Assembly (NCBI GenBank): GCA_028551475.1
Contig: CM052357.1
Coordinates: forward strand, 868,001 to 932,000
Length of the DNA: 64,000 bases
Direction: 5' to 3'
Origin: Casuarina equisetifolia
Lineage: Eukaryota; Streptophyta; Magnoliopsida; Fagales; Casuarinaceae
The notes beneath the pieces are model-generated. The model had not been told where the DNA came from and ran no database searches. It saw only the letters and a program-made list of their open reading frames with translations. This document shows positions 21,586 through 32,198 of this stretch, piece after piece; position 1 is the first letter of the stretch, and the number at the start of each line of letters is the position of its first letter. The position numbers and the translations under genes are program-made.

Positions 21586-23144
21586 TGTTTTTACTTCGAT
21601 CTTTACCTATTAAAAGACATTCTCACTATTAAGGAAGAACTTTTAACATTTAACGGCAATTAATATTAACCAAAGCTAAACTATTAGGGATTTTGAATAC
21701 CTAACCCCCTTGAGAAAGTTGAATCAAGAGATTTTATAGTCGTTCAAGGAAGGAATCTTCGATAAGCATTGAATTCTGGATGGTACATATACGAGAGTTT
21801 AGCTGCAGTCAAACACTTCTGCTTTAATCTTGACCAATCACAACCCACAAGTAAACCAGGCGTCAGCTTGGACCTTAAAATGCACAAAATTATAGTTTAG
21901 CTACTGCATATTATTTTTTAATTGTTGAATTTCGCTTTCCATAAACAATCACGTAAGAGGCCAACAAAGACCTCTTCATCCTCTACATACTAGCCATGAA
22001 GATGCGTAGACAAAGGCAAATGAGTACTGTTAAACCTTATGTTTCGGAAAGTGAAGTTACTTGCTCGAGATTGTACGCATATATTTCATGGACCTTGATG
22101 ATGAAAATCTTAGCTTTAGGTATGGTCTAATTGAAAGGGGTAATTTTTTCTAGTGGTGAATTCAACAGAAAGTGATGGAAGTATCTAATTAAAACAATCA
22201 TCTACGATGATGATTATTAAAAGAATGATAAAAATAAATATTTGGGACTAAAAATGGTCTAAAACAAAAGGACATAGTGCACTTTGGCCTTAAAATATTG
22301 CAACCTCAGTTTTATAAAGAGAACCAACATTTCATATTATTAGATTGCTGTAAAATTGAGTTAATATCATAAACCAAAAAAGATGTGTGAGTTAATATAT
22401 GATGTAAAATTAAAAATATCATAAACTCAAAAGGCTGCTGCCTTAAAGCTGAAATAAATAAAAGGTTTACGTACAAACGTAAACACACACACACATATAT
22501 ATATTGCCAAATTCAAGAAGAAAAGGCCCTCACCTTCATTGTCAGGAGTTGGCCGAACCTGGCGAGAGGTCAAATTTATGGAGCAAATGTTGCAATCATC
22601 TCATCCATTGCCTAGGCTGCAATGAAAAGACAAAACTTAGGACTGTTATAACTAAGACCCTGCATGTTAATATCAAAATTTCAGCAATGAACTCTACATG
22701 TAATTTAGACCTCGTTAATCGTTATGAGTGTTGCCGATTAGCTTTCCTTCAGTCGATTGGACAAGAAGTTAACTTCAACCAGTAGATTGAAACAAATAAA
22801 CAAGCTTCCTGATTCTTGCAGGAATAAGAGGAGAAAATATAAGAGACTGGTAAAACAAGAAGTAAAGAAAACAGGTAAATGGTATCCTTTTAGACTGGTA
22901 AAGGCGTTCTTTGACTAGAAGAGGACAAAGACTTTGCCTACGTCTTGACTTGTTGGGCCCTATTGACTACTATTCCTGGATAGAAATTTGAGAGACAGAA
23001 TTAAATGCTAATGAAAAATCTCTCAATAGCAAGAACTTAAACCAACTTCTTTTCTTCTCTAGATTTCAACTATATTGGTTGCATTTTATAGTCGATAAAT
23101 GCAATTTAAATAGGTATGTTGTCTCTTAATTAACCTCTCAATAA
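21586..23144. other. Upstream region of CNL-A
   Basis: The CNL promoter region lies immediately right of the start. Further out is a (CA)n(TA)n tract at about 22484-22504. A repeat at about 22700-22930 is shared in diverged form with 9697-9930 and 25215-25330. No other gene is supported. Confidence 0.6.
21830..21840. promoter_or_regulatory. W-box plus CCAAT motif upstream of CNL-A
   Basis: TTGACCAATCA lies 245 bp upstream of the ATG. It contains a W-box core (TTGACC, bound by WRKY factors in plant defence genes) overlapping a CCAAT box. The same 11 bases occur upstream of the CNL pseudogene (44100-44110) and of CNL-B (61280-61290). Confidence 0.5.
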
Positions 23145-23466
23145 CCCCAAAAAATAAAAATAAAAAATAAAAAATAGAGACAGAAAAAGAGTCTCCAAGG
23201 GTCTTTCGGGTCTTTCTAGTTGGTAAATGGTCTTTTGAATCTAGTTTTACTTTTCTAAGACAAGCCAAAAAATAAAAAATAAAAATAAAGACAGAAAAAG
23301 AGTCTCTAAGGGTCTTTCTGGTCTTTCTAGTTGGTAAATGCTCTTTTGAATCTAGGTTTACTTTTCTAAGACAAGCTTGCTTTATCATGCGAGTAGCATG
23401 TTCAAAAACAGGTCTCAAATCTTGCTTTATCATGCGAGTAGCAAGTTCAAAAACAAGCCTCTCGTG
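23145..23466. repeat. Short tandem duplications, copy A
   Basis: Two direct units of about 110-120 bp (ACAGAAAAAGAGTCT...TTTTCTAAGACAAGC) end near 23375. They are followed by two 46-bp units at 23375-23420 and 23421-23466 (CTTGCTTTATCATGCGAGTA). Both pairs are also present in copy B at 62640-62960. Confidence 0.8.
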
Positions 23467-23789
23467 ACTTTGACTCTTCCACTCAACTACTTTCAGGGAT
23501 GTGAGATTTTAATTACTTATCACAAAGACCAGGAACGTTTAACACAAATTGATAGGCATTTGGTTTAAGTCTTGAAATTTTTATGTGTTAAATTTTTTTC
23601 AACTTTCTACTTAGTTTGGTTGACAAGTAGTCTTAGCTTAAAAGTTAGAGAGGTATTTTTTTCTTTTTTTAAAAAAAAATTTTATTTTTATGTTTCACCA
23701 TGAGAAATCACATTTTTAGTTCAAAAAGTATCATGTGAAATTGCATAGTTTAGCAGTAAAGTTATTGATTTCTAACCATAAGGTTCGCT

Positions 23790-23935
23790 ATCCTCAAAAA
23801 CTTTCCCTTGCAGGAACCCCAAGCACTCTAAATCACCAAATTTGTATGTTTGATACTGTTTTCCTTTAATCTAATATCTGAAATAGACAATACATACTTT
23901 CTTGACTTTCTAATAATTTCTATTTTCAACAATGG
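23790..23935 (-). pseudogene. NLR C-terminal tail remnant (about 40 codons), copy A
   Basis: On the minus strand one frame reads KVKKVCIVYFRY, then IKGKQYQTYKFGDLECL and FLQG, with in-frame stops. It matches the C-terminus of the intact CNL (KVKNITVVRFRYRIKGERYQ...GDSELLDRLQG). Homology stops abruptly near 23935 where a different coding-like segment begins. It is a third kind of NLR relic that again keeps only the 3' end. Confidence 0.8.
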
Positions 23936-24412
23936 ACAATCATGTATTGCTGCAGCTCGATCCTCTCTAAGACTCACTCTTGCTGATGCTTCAACAGTCT
24001 GAGCTAATAAAACTGATTGGACGGTATGACGTGTTAGATATGTTGGTCGCACCGGTTATCACGACTTGAGAGATTTCATTGCTGGCTGAACGTGGGCTTC
24101 GTTATGAGATATGCCCACAAATGATGGGCAACTGTAATCTTCCATCAATAAAAGCTTGATGGGCAGCGCCATGAAGTTGAAGCGCAGACCCAAGCTCTTC
24201 GTAAAGAAGCAGCCAGGACTCCTGAATCCATCGCTCTCAAGATGGTCACTGCACCGTCTGGTATTGGACACACGAAAGTGCCATTCTTCTAACTTCTTGC
24301 AGCTATTTTCGTGGAACATCCATGACCCAGATGATCTCATTCGCCTCAGTCCAATTGTGAAGGAGCACAACAGAATCTTCTTCTTCTACACTTCTCTTAC
24401 TGCTTGATTCTA
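23936..24412. other. Unidentified coding-like segment, copy A
   Basis: This is GC-richer than its surroundings and well conserved in copy B (63420-63895). On the plus strand, frames include IAAARSSLRLTLADASTV near 23950 and, near 24160, VEAQTQALRKEAARTPESI. On the minus strand there is a 103-codon ORF (24059-24370). None matches a family I can name. It may be a decayed exon of a host gene carried along in the duplication; strand and frame are undecided. Confidence 0.35.
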
Positions 24413-25681
24413 TGCATCAATAATAATAAATAATATCATGTTTTTAGGTGGAAGTGATCAAAGGGGTCACAGTTGTTAAAATCACTATTGTCTTAACTAT
24501 ATTACAAGGTCGTTACTAATTCAGTCTATAAAAGTTGATTCGTTAGATTAATTACACAAAACTTGACCTTCAGACAGAAATGAGAGGCCGTTAACTCTCT
24601 CTATCTCTTGCAAACAATAAACTCATCTCCTTCTAATCTAACAAGCTTTAAAATATTGTCACGCACATACGAATTCTGGGTTTTTGACCATCAATTCTAC
24701 CTCCAACATCCTCGAAAATGTCTTTTCTGGAAAGCTATAACTATTCAGATATCTTCTGATATTTTTAATATACAGAGCACCCACACTCAGAGTTTTCTCT
24801 AATATGAACAAGCCAGAAGAAAGCAACCAATTAGGAGCCTATAACCAATGCCTTGTAAATGTAGAAATTGAATCATTTTCGACCTTGTGCATTGCTTGGC
24901 CCCATGGTTTTGTTTAGTTGCTTTCCGGGCTAGGAAAACAAAGTGCATATCATTCCTAGGCATTTTCTGCAATCTGTACAGGCAAAAGAAGTTTGTAAAA
25001 AATACGAGATTGGAGAGAGTAATAACGCTAGTTAATACTAGGGCCGTTTAATTTATCAAAAGCGACACAAGTTCGTGGCTCAATACACGAAAGAAGATCG
25101 CTTTAGTGTGCCGTGTACGTTCTTCTATTTAATGTTATCACAACAACTAACCTTTATTTCAGCATTTAACATTGACTAACATTTCTTCTACGAACTCTAC
25201 TTGTAATTCGCCCTCCATTCAGACCTATTCATGGGTCAGCACGAGTGCTGCGAAATATCTTTCCTTTAGTTGAGTGGAGAACAGGTTAACTGCGACGACC
25301 AAATTGAGACAATTAAACAACAATATTTCTTGACTCTTGGAAGAAAAGAGACATTGACTAGACTTGATTGTGCGACCACAATCACTTTGGTGTGCCGTGT
25401 ACGTTCTACTCCTTAAATTTGTGCATGACCCTTCTTTGAATTTTTCTGGTCGATAGATCCTTAGTCGATACGCACCACCGTTCAATCTTCTCACACCATC
25501 CATGTGGCTTGACGTACGCTTAGGGCCAGATTACATTACTAATTGGAGAAACCACATGTTATTAGCATATTTGTTCCTATTTGTAGAAAAATTCAAAACC
25601 ACTATAAATTCACATGACTTTTACTGGTGGCTTTTTGAGGTTGCAGATGGAGTTCATGCATATACCCATGCTTGTGGGAAA
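24413..25681. other. Intergenic with cluster repeats, right end of segment A
   Basis: No gene is seen. About 24435-24890 recurs at 33215-33660 (GGTCACAGTTGTTAAAATCA, CTCTATAAAAGTTG). About 24640-24985 is a copy of the dispersed repeat. About 25215-25510 resembles flanks at 9697 and 12935. These look like pieces of the ancestral NLR duplication unit. Confidence 0.55.
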
Positions 25682-26318
25682 TGTTGGGTTGGTCCAACCC
25701 ATATTCGGGGACTTATTGTTGGGTTCAATTAGGGTAATATGGCCTTAAGGTTTAAAAGGAAAAATATAGAGTTTTTTCTTTAAGAGGTAAGTGACTATCA
25801 AAAAGAAAAGAGAGACCTACACAGCAGTTGATCAAACGTTTGATCAAGGTCGATCTGTGGTCCGATTGAGCTATTTTTTGTCAGCAGGTTTGGGATTGGG
25901 TGTTCTTCATTGTGAATGGTTGGATTGTCATTTGGAGCTCTTTAAGTCAGTAGATAGTGGTCGAAAATCTAGGTGATATTTCTCCTACTTTTTTTGGTTA
26001 AGTTGTTGTTTACAACTTGTTCTTCACTATTAATTGGTGATTATATTTTGTTGAATCAGTAAATCTTAGTCTATTGCTATTGTTAAGGACTTGATTGGGT
26101 TGTAATCTAACGATTTATATAGTGGAGATTTGGGTGGACTCCGTGATCGGTCCCGTGGTTTTTATCTTTCACATTGGAGGAGTTTTCCATGTAGAAATTC
26201 CTTTGTGTTGATTGTGATTTGCTTATTTTACTTGTGATTCGAATACATCGTTGGTGTTTTAGTATATCTTCACAAGTTCAATCAAAGTGGGAAACTTTAT
26301 ACGACGTTTTTCCCATTA
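25682..26318 (+). repeat. 5' LTR of Copia 2
   Basis: This aligns with the 3' LTR from TTAAGGTTTAAAAGGAAAAA through TTTTTCCCAT. The first 50 or so bases are not matched in the 3' LTR, so the left edge is approximate. Confidence 0.7.
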
Positions 26319-26373
26319 AAGTAGTATCAAGAGCTTAGGTTGTGGTTGTTTTATTTTTGGATTTGATTGAACG

Positions 26374-29300
26374 ATGGAACTAAGCACTAATAGGATGATT
26401 AGTTTGAATGGACGAAATTACCATGTTTCGAAGGGTAAGATGGAAGATTTGCTTTATGTGAAGCATTGGTACTTATCGGTGTTTAGTGAAACAAGACCAA
26501 ACAACATGAGTGAGGCCGATTGGACTCTTGAGTATAAAATTGTATGCGGGTTCATTCGACAATTTGTAGATGAGAATGTTTTGAATCACATTAGTAAAGA
26601 AACACATGCTCAGACTTTATGGAACAAACTTGAATCTTTGTATGCTCGAAAGACTAGAAATAATAAGATGGGCAATCCATATTTGATCATTTGAATGAGT
26701 TTTAGGGAATGTTAGATCAACTTTCAGGCATGAATATGAAGTTTGAAGACGAAGTACAAGGTCTTTGGTTATTTGGTACTTTACTAGAATCTTAGGAAAC
26801 ATTTCGTACGTCAATGAGTAACTCTACTCCCGATGGTATTGTCACTATAGATTTCACCAAGACTAGTATTTTGAATGAAGAGATGAAAAGAAAGAGTTGG
26901 GGTTCTTTGTCTAATTCTGAAGCTTTGGTTGTTGAAAACAGGGGAGAAGTCATAGTAGAGGTCCGAAAGGTTACAACAAAAGTCGAAGTCTAGATCGTGG
27001 CATAAAAATGTAGAGTGCCATCATTGTGGCAAGATGGGTCATATCAAGAAAAATTGCTTCCAACTGAAAAATGAAAAAAAGAATGGTAAAGGTAGAAATA
27101 AAAAGAAGAAAGTTAATAAAAGTGAGAAGAAAAAGGATAACAATGATGATGATCGAGTTACAGCAACTACTAATGAACTTGTTATTGTGTGCTATGATAA
27201 TAATGTGAATTTTACAAGTAATGAGACAAGTTGGGTAATTGGTAGTGGTGCTTCTCTTCATATTACTTCCAAGAGGGAGTTCTTTACTTCTTATACTCCT
27301 GGAAACTTTGGCACATTGAAGATGGGTAATGATTGCTTGGCTAAAGTTGCAAGTATGGGAGATGTATGCTTGGAGACTCGTAATGGATCCAAGTTGGTTC
27401 TTAAGAATGTTAGACATGTACCAAAAATTCACTTGAATTTGATTTCTACTGGACAACTTGATGATGAAGGTTTTTGTAATATCTTCAATAATGGACAATG
27501 GAAACTTACTAAGGGTTCATTAGTTATGGCTAGAGGCAAGAAAGAGTCTTCTTTGTATTTGTTTCAGGCCAAGATTTCCAAGGACATTTGTAATGTAGTG
27601 GAAGATGGGAATGCAAATGCTTTATAGCACAAAAGTTTAAGTCACATGAGTAAGAAGGGCATGAATGTGTTAGCAAAGAAGAACTTGCTATCTGGGATTA
27701 AGAGTACAAAACTTGAGAAGTGTGCACATTGTTTAGCTGGAAAACATAAAAGAGTTTCATTCTATAATCACTGTCCTTTAAAAAAATCAGATTTCTTGGA
27801 GTTAGTATACTCAGATGTTTGTGGCCCAATTAACTCGAGGACGCTTGGTGGAACATCCTACTTTGTGACCTTTATTGATGACTACTCAAGAAAAGTTTGG
27901 GTTTATGTTTTGATGTCAAAAGATCAAGTGCTAGATGTATTCAAACAGTTTCAAGTTTCAGTAGAGTGGCAAACTAGAAAGAAGTTGAAATACATTCGAT
28001 CAGACAATGGTGATGAGTACATTGGATCATTTGATAAATATTGTAGGCAACATGATATTCGACATCAAAAGGCACCTCCAAAAATACCTCAATTGAATGG
28101 TATAGTGGAAAGAATGAATAGGACATTGGTTAAAAGAGTTAGATGCATGATTTCAAATGCTAATCGCCCAAAGACATTTTGGGGTGAGACATTACTTCCA
28201 GCAGCTTATGTTATCAATTTATCTCTAACTGTTGATTTAGATGGTGATGTGTTAGATAGAGTTTGGTTTGGAAAGGATGTTTCCTATAACTATCTACGAG
28301 TATTTGGTTGGAAAACATTTGTTCATATTCCAAAGGATGAAAGGTCTAAGTTAGATGTCAACACATGAGAATGTATATTTCTGGGTTATGGTTCTAATGA
28401 ATTTGGTTACAGGTGTTGTGATCCAGCTGTGAAGAAAATTGTAAGGAGTTGTGATGTTTATTTTTTAAGAATAAAAATATGACAAATATTGGTTAAAGTG
28501 AGAAGAATATGTTACAAGGCTCTAAGATTGGTATTGATATTGATCTAATTCCTTCAAATGATTTACAGCTACAGTTGCTAGAATAAGTTGAAAGTGATAT
28601 TCAGCATGATGTTTAGGATTAGGTTCAGAATGACTAACAAGGTGCAGATAATAGTGACACTCAGATAGATAATGTTGTTGATGTTCAGCAGAATCCATCT
28701 TCAATTCCACCATTGAGGAGGTCTACTAGAGATCGTCATCCATCCTCTAGATACTCTACTGAGGAGTATGTATCGTTGATTGATGCAGGTGAGCCTGAAA
28801 GCTTTGAAGAAGCAGCAGAGGATGTGGATAAGAAAAAATGGGTTGATGCAATGCAAGATGAGTTGAAATCTTTGCATGATAATCAAACATTTAAGTTGGT
28901 GACATTGCCTAAAGGTAAGAAAACTTTGAAGAATCGTTCGATTTATAAATTGAAGCATGATGAAAATTCTTCGCAACCCCAATACAAAGCCAGACTAGTT
29001 GTTAAAGGTTTCAATCAGAAAAAGGGAATTGATTATGATGAGATTTTCTCACATGTTGTGAAAATGTCCTCAATTCGAGTGGTTTTGGGATTGGCTGCCA
29101 GTCTTGATCTTGAAATTGAGCAAATGGATGTAAAGACTGCTTTTCTTCATGGTGACCTAAATGAAAAAATTTATATGGAGTAACCAGAGGGTTTTAAAGA
29201 AAAAAGTAAAGAGAACTATGTTTGTAAGCTAGAGAAAAGTTTATATGGCTTAAAACAGGCACTAAGACAATGGTATCGAAAATTTGAATATTTTATAAAG

Positions 29301-30290
29301 AGCAAGCCTACAAGAAGACAAATTCTAATTATTGTGTGTTTGTGCAAAAGTTCTCAGATGATGACTTTATCATTCTACAGCTTTATATAGATGACATGCT
29401 TATAGTTGGTAAGAATGCTGCAAGAATTGAAAAGTTAAAATAGGAGTTAAGTAAGTCAATCTTAATAAAAAACTTAGGCTCAGTGAAGCAAATTCTTGGT
29501 ATGAGAGTTAGTCGTGATAGAAAAACTAAGAAGTTATGGTTGTCTCAAGAGGAGTACATCAAGAAAGTGCTTCAAAGATTTTGTATGGATAAAACTAAAA
29601 TGGTGAGCACGCCTCTTGATACACACTTTAAGCTTAGTAAGAAACAATGTCCTACAAATGAGGAAGACAAAAAAGATATGGAAAGAGTTCCTTATACTTC
29701 GACTGTTGGTTGTTTAATGTATGCAATGATTTGTACAAGGCCAGATATAGTTCATGCAGTTAGAGTAGTTAGCAGATTAACTTCTAATCTTAGAAGAGAA
29801 CATTGGAATGCAATGAAGTGGATTTTAAGGTATCTTTGAGGCACTTCTAGTTTGAAACTTTCATTTGGAAGTAATAAGCCTATTCTTGTGGGATATACAA
29901 ATTCTAATATAGCAGGGGATATTGATAATAAAATATCTACTTCATGCTACTTGATTAAGTTTTCAAGGAGAGCTATAGCATGGCAATCAAGATTACAAAA
30001 ATGTATTGCTCTACCTACAACAAAAGCAGAATTTATTGCAGCAACGGAAGCATGTAAAAAGTTGCTTTGGATGAAGGAATTCATAAAGAACTTGGTTTTG
30101 TGCAAGAAAAGTATGTGTTATTTTGTGATAATCAAAGTGCTATACGTCTTACTAAGAACTCTACTTTTCATCAAAGATCAAAGAACATTGATGTAAGGTA
30201 TCATTGGATACAAGATATCATTCAAACCAAAGAGGTTGCACTTGAAAAGGTACATACTGAGAATAATGATTATGATATGATGACATAGGC
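26374..30290 (+). pseudogene. gag-pol region of Copia 2
   Basis: Gag starts with ISLNGRNYHVSKGKMEDLL, typical of TNT1-type Copia gag. A CCHC knuckle (CHHCGKMGHIKKNC) lies near 27010-27055, and the protease near 27232. The integrase lies about 27650-28300 (KCAHCLAGKHKRVSF, RSDNGDEY). The reverse transcriptase lies about 28830-29600 with an IDDM active-site region near 29390. The RNase H spans about 29860-30290. Domain order confirms Copia. Several breaks are scattered through it; it is a fossil. Confidence 0.85.
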
Positions 30291-30306
30291 TTTATAGCGG
30301 GAAAAG

Positions 30307-32198
30307 TTTGAGTTTTGTCGGCATGAGGCCTAAGGTCTAAAAGGAAAAATATAGGGTTTTTTCTTTAAGAGATGAGTGACTATCAAAAAGAAAAGAGAGA
30401 AAAGAAAAGAGTAGAATTTTTGCAGGAATTAGAGGACCTACGCAGCAGTTGATCAAACATTTGATCAAGGTCGATCTGTGGTCCGATTGAGCTATTTTTT
30501 ATTAGCAAGTTTGGGATTGGGTGTTCTTCATTGTTAACGATTGGATTGTCATTTGGAGCTCTTTAAGTCAGCAGATTATGATCGAAAATCTGGGTGATAT
30601 TTCTCCTACTTTTCTTGGTTAAGTTGTTGTTTACAACTTATTTTTCACTATTAATTGGTGATTCTATTATTATTGAATCAGTAAATCTTAGTTCTGTTGC
30701 TATTGTTAAGGACTTTATTGGGTTGTAACCTAACGATTTATATAGTGGAGATTTGGGTGGACTCCGTGATCGGTCCCATGGTTTTTATCCTTCACATTAG
30801 ATGAGTTTTCCACATAGAAATTCTTTTGTGTTGATTATAATTTGTTTATTTTTCTTGTGATTCGAATACATCATTGGTGTTTTAGTATATCCTCATGTTC
30901 GGTGAAATTTATATGCAAGTGAATATGTCGAACAAGTAATATAATGATGAGAAAGATATCGTCCCACAGAGATTAGTGATTACTAGACCAATTAATTACT
31001 AACGGTGAACAACTCCTATAATTTATCTAGCAAATCAAATTGAAAGATGATAGATTAACTAACTAAATTTAAGAAAACTAAATACAAGAAATATGTTAGA
31101 GCATATGATTTCACCATAATTACTAGGTATTAATATTGATTATTTATGCTTGCAAGAGGGATAATATCTATGTGATGGCGGAATTTCCTAATTTATTTAC
31201 TATCCTATGTCTAGGTATAGCAAACCTACTTAGTTCATTAATTCACTATATTTCTATATGTGAATTGAAACAAACCAAATGCATTAAGATCTATGAACAT
31301 TCCCAGTTTACACCGAAAGCCACACAAACAATATGGTATATGTCTATCCATATTTAATCTATGGTTGCATATTACAAGAAGCAATTGCATGCTATTTCCT
31401 GTCGGTCTCTATTATGCAAATCAAGTCATCTAAGTGGTAACTAATCACCTAAAAGCATTAAACTCCGTAATATGTAACTTCACATAAATAAAATATCTTG
31501 CAAAACATAATAATCATAAGATTCATACCATCATAATTAGGTTACATCGTAGCTCTAACAAAAATAAACTAAAACATAAAGAAATAATGAGGAAAAATGG
31601 TAATAAGAAATAAAGAATGCATCTTGAATCCAAGAACAAGAAGTCTGTCACCCTTTTTGGCTTCTCTTCAAGAAAACCTTGAATTCTTGGCCTCTTTCTT
31701 GAGTTGTGCTCAATTTCCTCCTCTCCCTTCTTTTGCCTCTTCTCTTTTCTTAAATAGGGTTTAGGTTTAGACCTATCTCCTATCCTAGTAGAATTAGGTT
31801 TTAGAGACCTAAAACAATTAGGTTTTGAACTCCTAAATTAATTAAGACTTGAATTCCTAACATGACTGGGTTTTTTATTTAAATAGAAAATCCAATAACA
31901 ATAGAAAATCTAATAACAATTATCCAAAGCCCAAGCCCATCTTGACTCTCTTGATCTTGATATTACAATTTTGCCACACAATAAGCATCAGGTTCTCCAT
32001 GTTCATCCCTTTTCTCCTTACCTCCTTGTGCTACAAAAACAAGACAAATTCAAATAAATAAAAGGAGTTCAAATATTTTCTCATAAGCATTGTATTATTT
32101 ATTGCCTAAAAAATAGGTAAAATAACTCTATAAAAATAGAGTTATCACCTCACACGTTCAATCAAAGTGGGAAACTTTATATGTCATTTTTCCCATCA
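30307..32198 (+). repeat. 3' LTR of Copia 2, split by a solo LTR
   Basis: Left part about 30307-30895 and right part 32148-32198 match the 5' LTR. The break at TATATCCTCA corresponds to unbroken sequence at about 26270 in the 5' LTR. Confidence 0.8.
30896..32147 (+). mobile_element. Solo LTR nested in the Copia 2 3' LTR
   Basis: A 1252-bp insertion begins TGTTCGGTGAA and ends GAGTTATCA. It is flanked by a perfect 5-bp duplication CCTCA (30891-30895 and 32148-32152). It is the same family as 7868-9145, opposite in orientation and similar throughout. It has no interior domains. It must be younger than Copia 2. Confidence 0.9.

Larger units (their letters stand above)
5967..24517 (+). repeat. 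Segmental duplication, copy A
   Basis: The segment is collinear with 46906-64000 apart from a TRIM and a solo LTR present only here and many small indels. The coordinate offset is 40939 at the left edge, 39450 across the intact CNL and 39483 where the window ends. The true right boundary is unknown because copy B runs off the window. The CNL coding parts are about 95-96 percent identical at protein level, counted by eye. Confidence 0.93.
25682..32198 (+). mobile_element. Ty1/Copia LTR retrotransposon 2 (old, broken, with nested solo LTR)
   Basis: A Copia element of the TNT1-like type. The 5' LTR is about 25682-26318. A primer-site-like GTAGTATCAAGAGC is near 26321. The gag-pol runs from 26374, and the 3' LTR runs from about 30307 to 32198, interrupted by a 1252-bp solo LTR. 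The LTRs differ at dozens of positions by eye, plus indels, so it is much older than Copia 1. The left boundary is uncertain: with TGTTGGGTT at 25682 the flanks GGAAA and GGAAG would be a slightly decayed target duplication. The coding region has several breaks. Confidence 0.85.

Noticed and set aside
24059-24370. 103-codon ORF on minus overlapping an 83-codon ORF on plus
   Set aside because: Neither frame resembles a known protein; kept only as an unidentified segment, not called as a gene.
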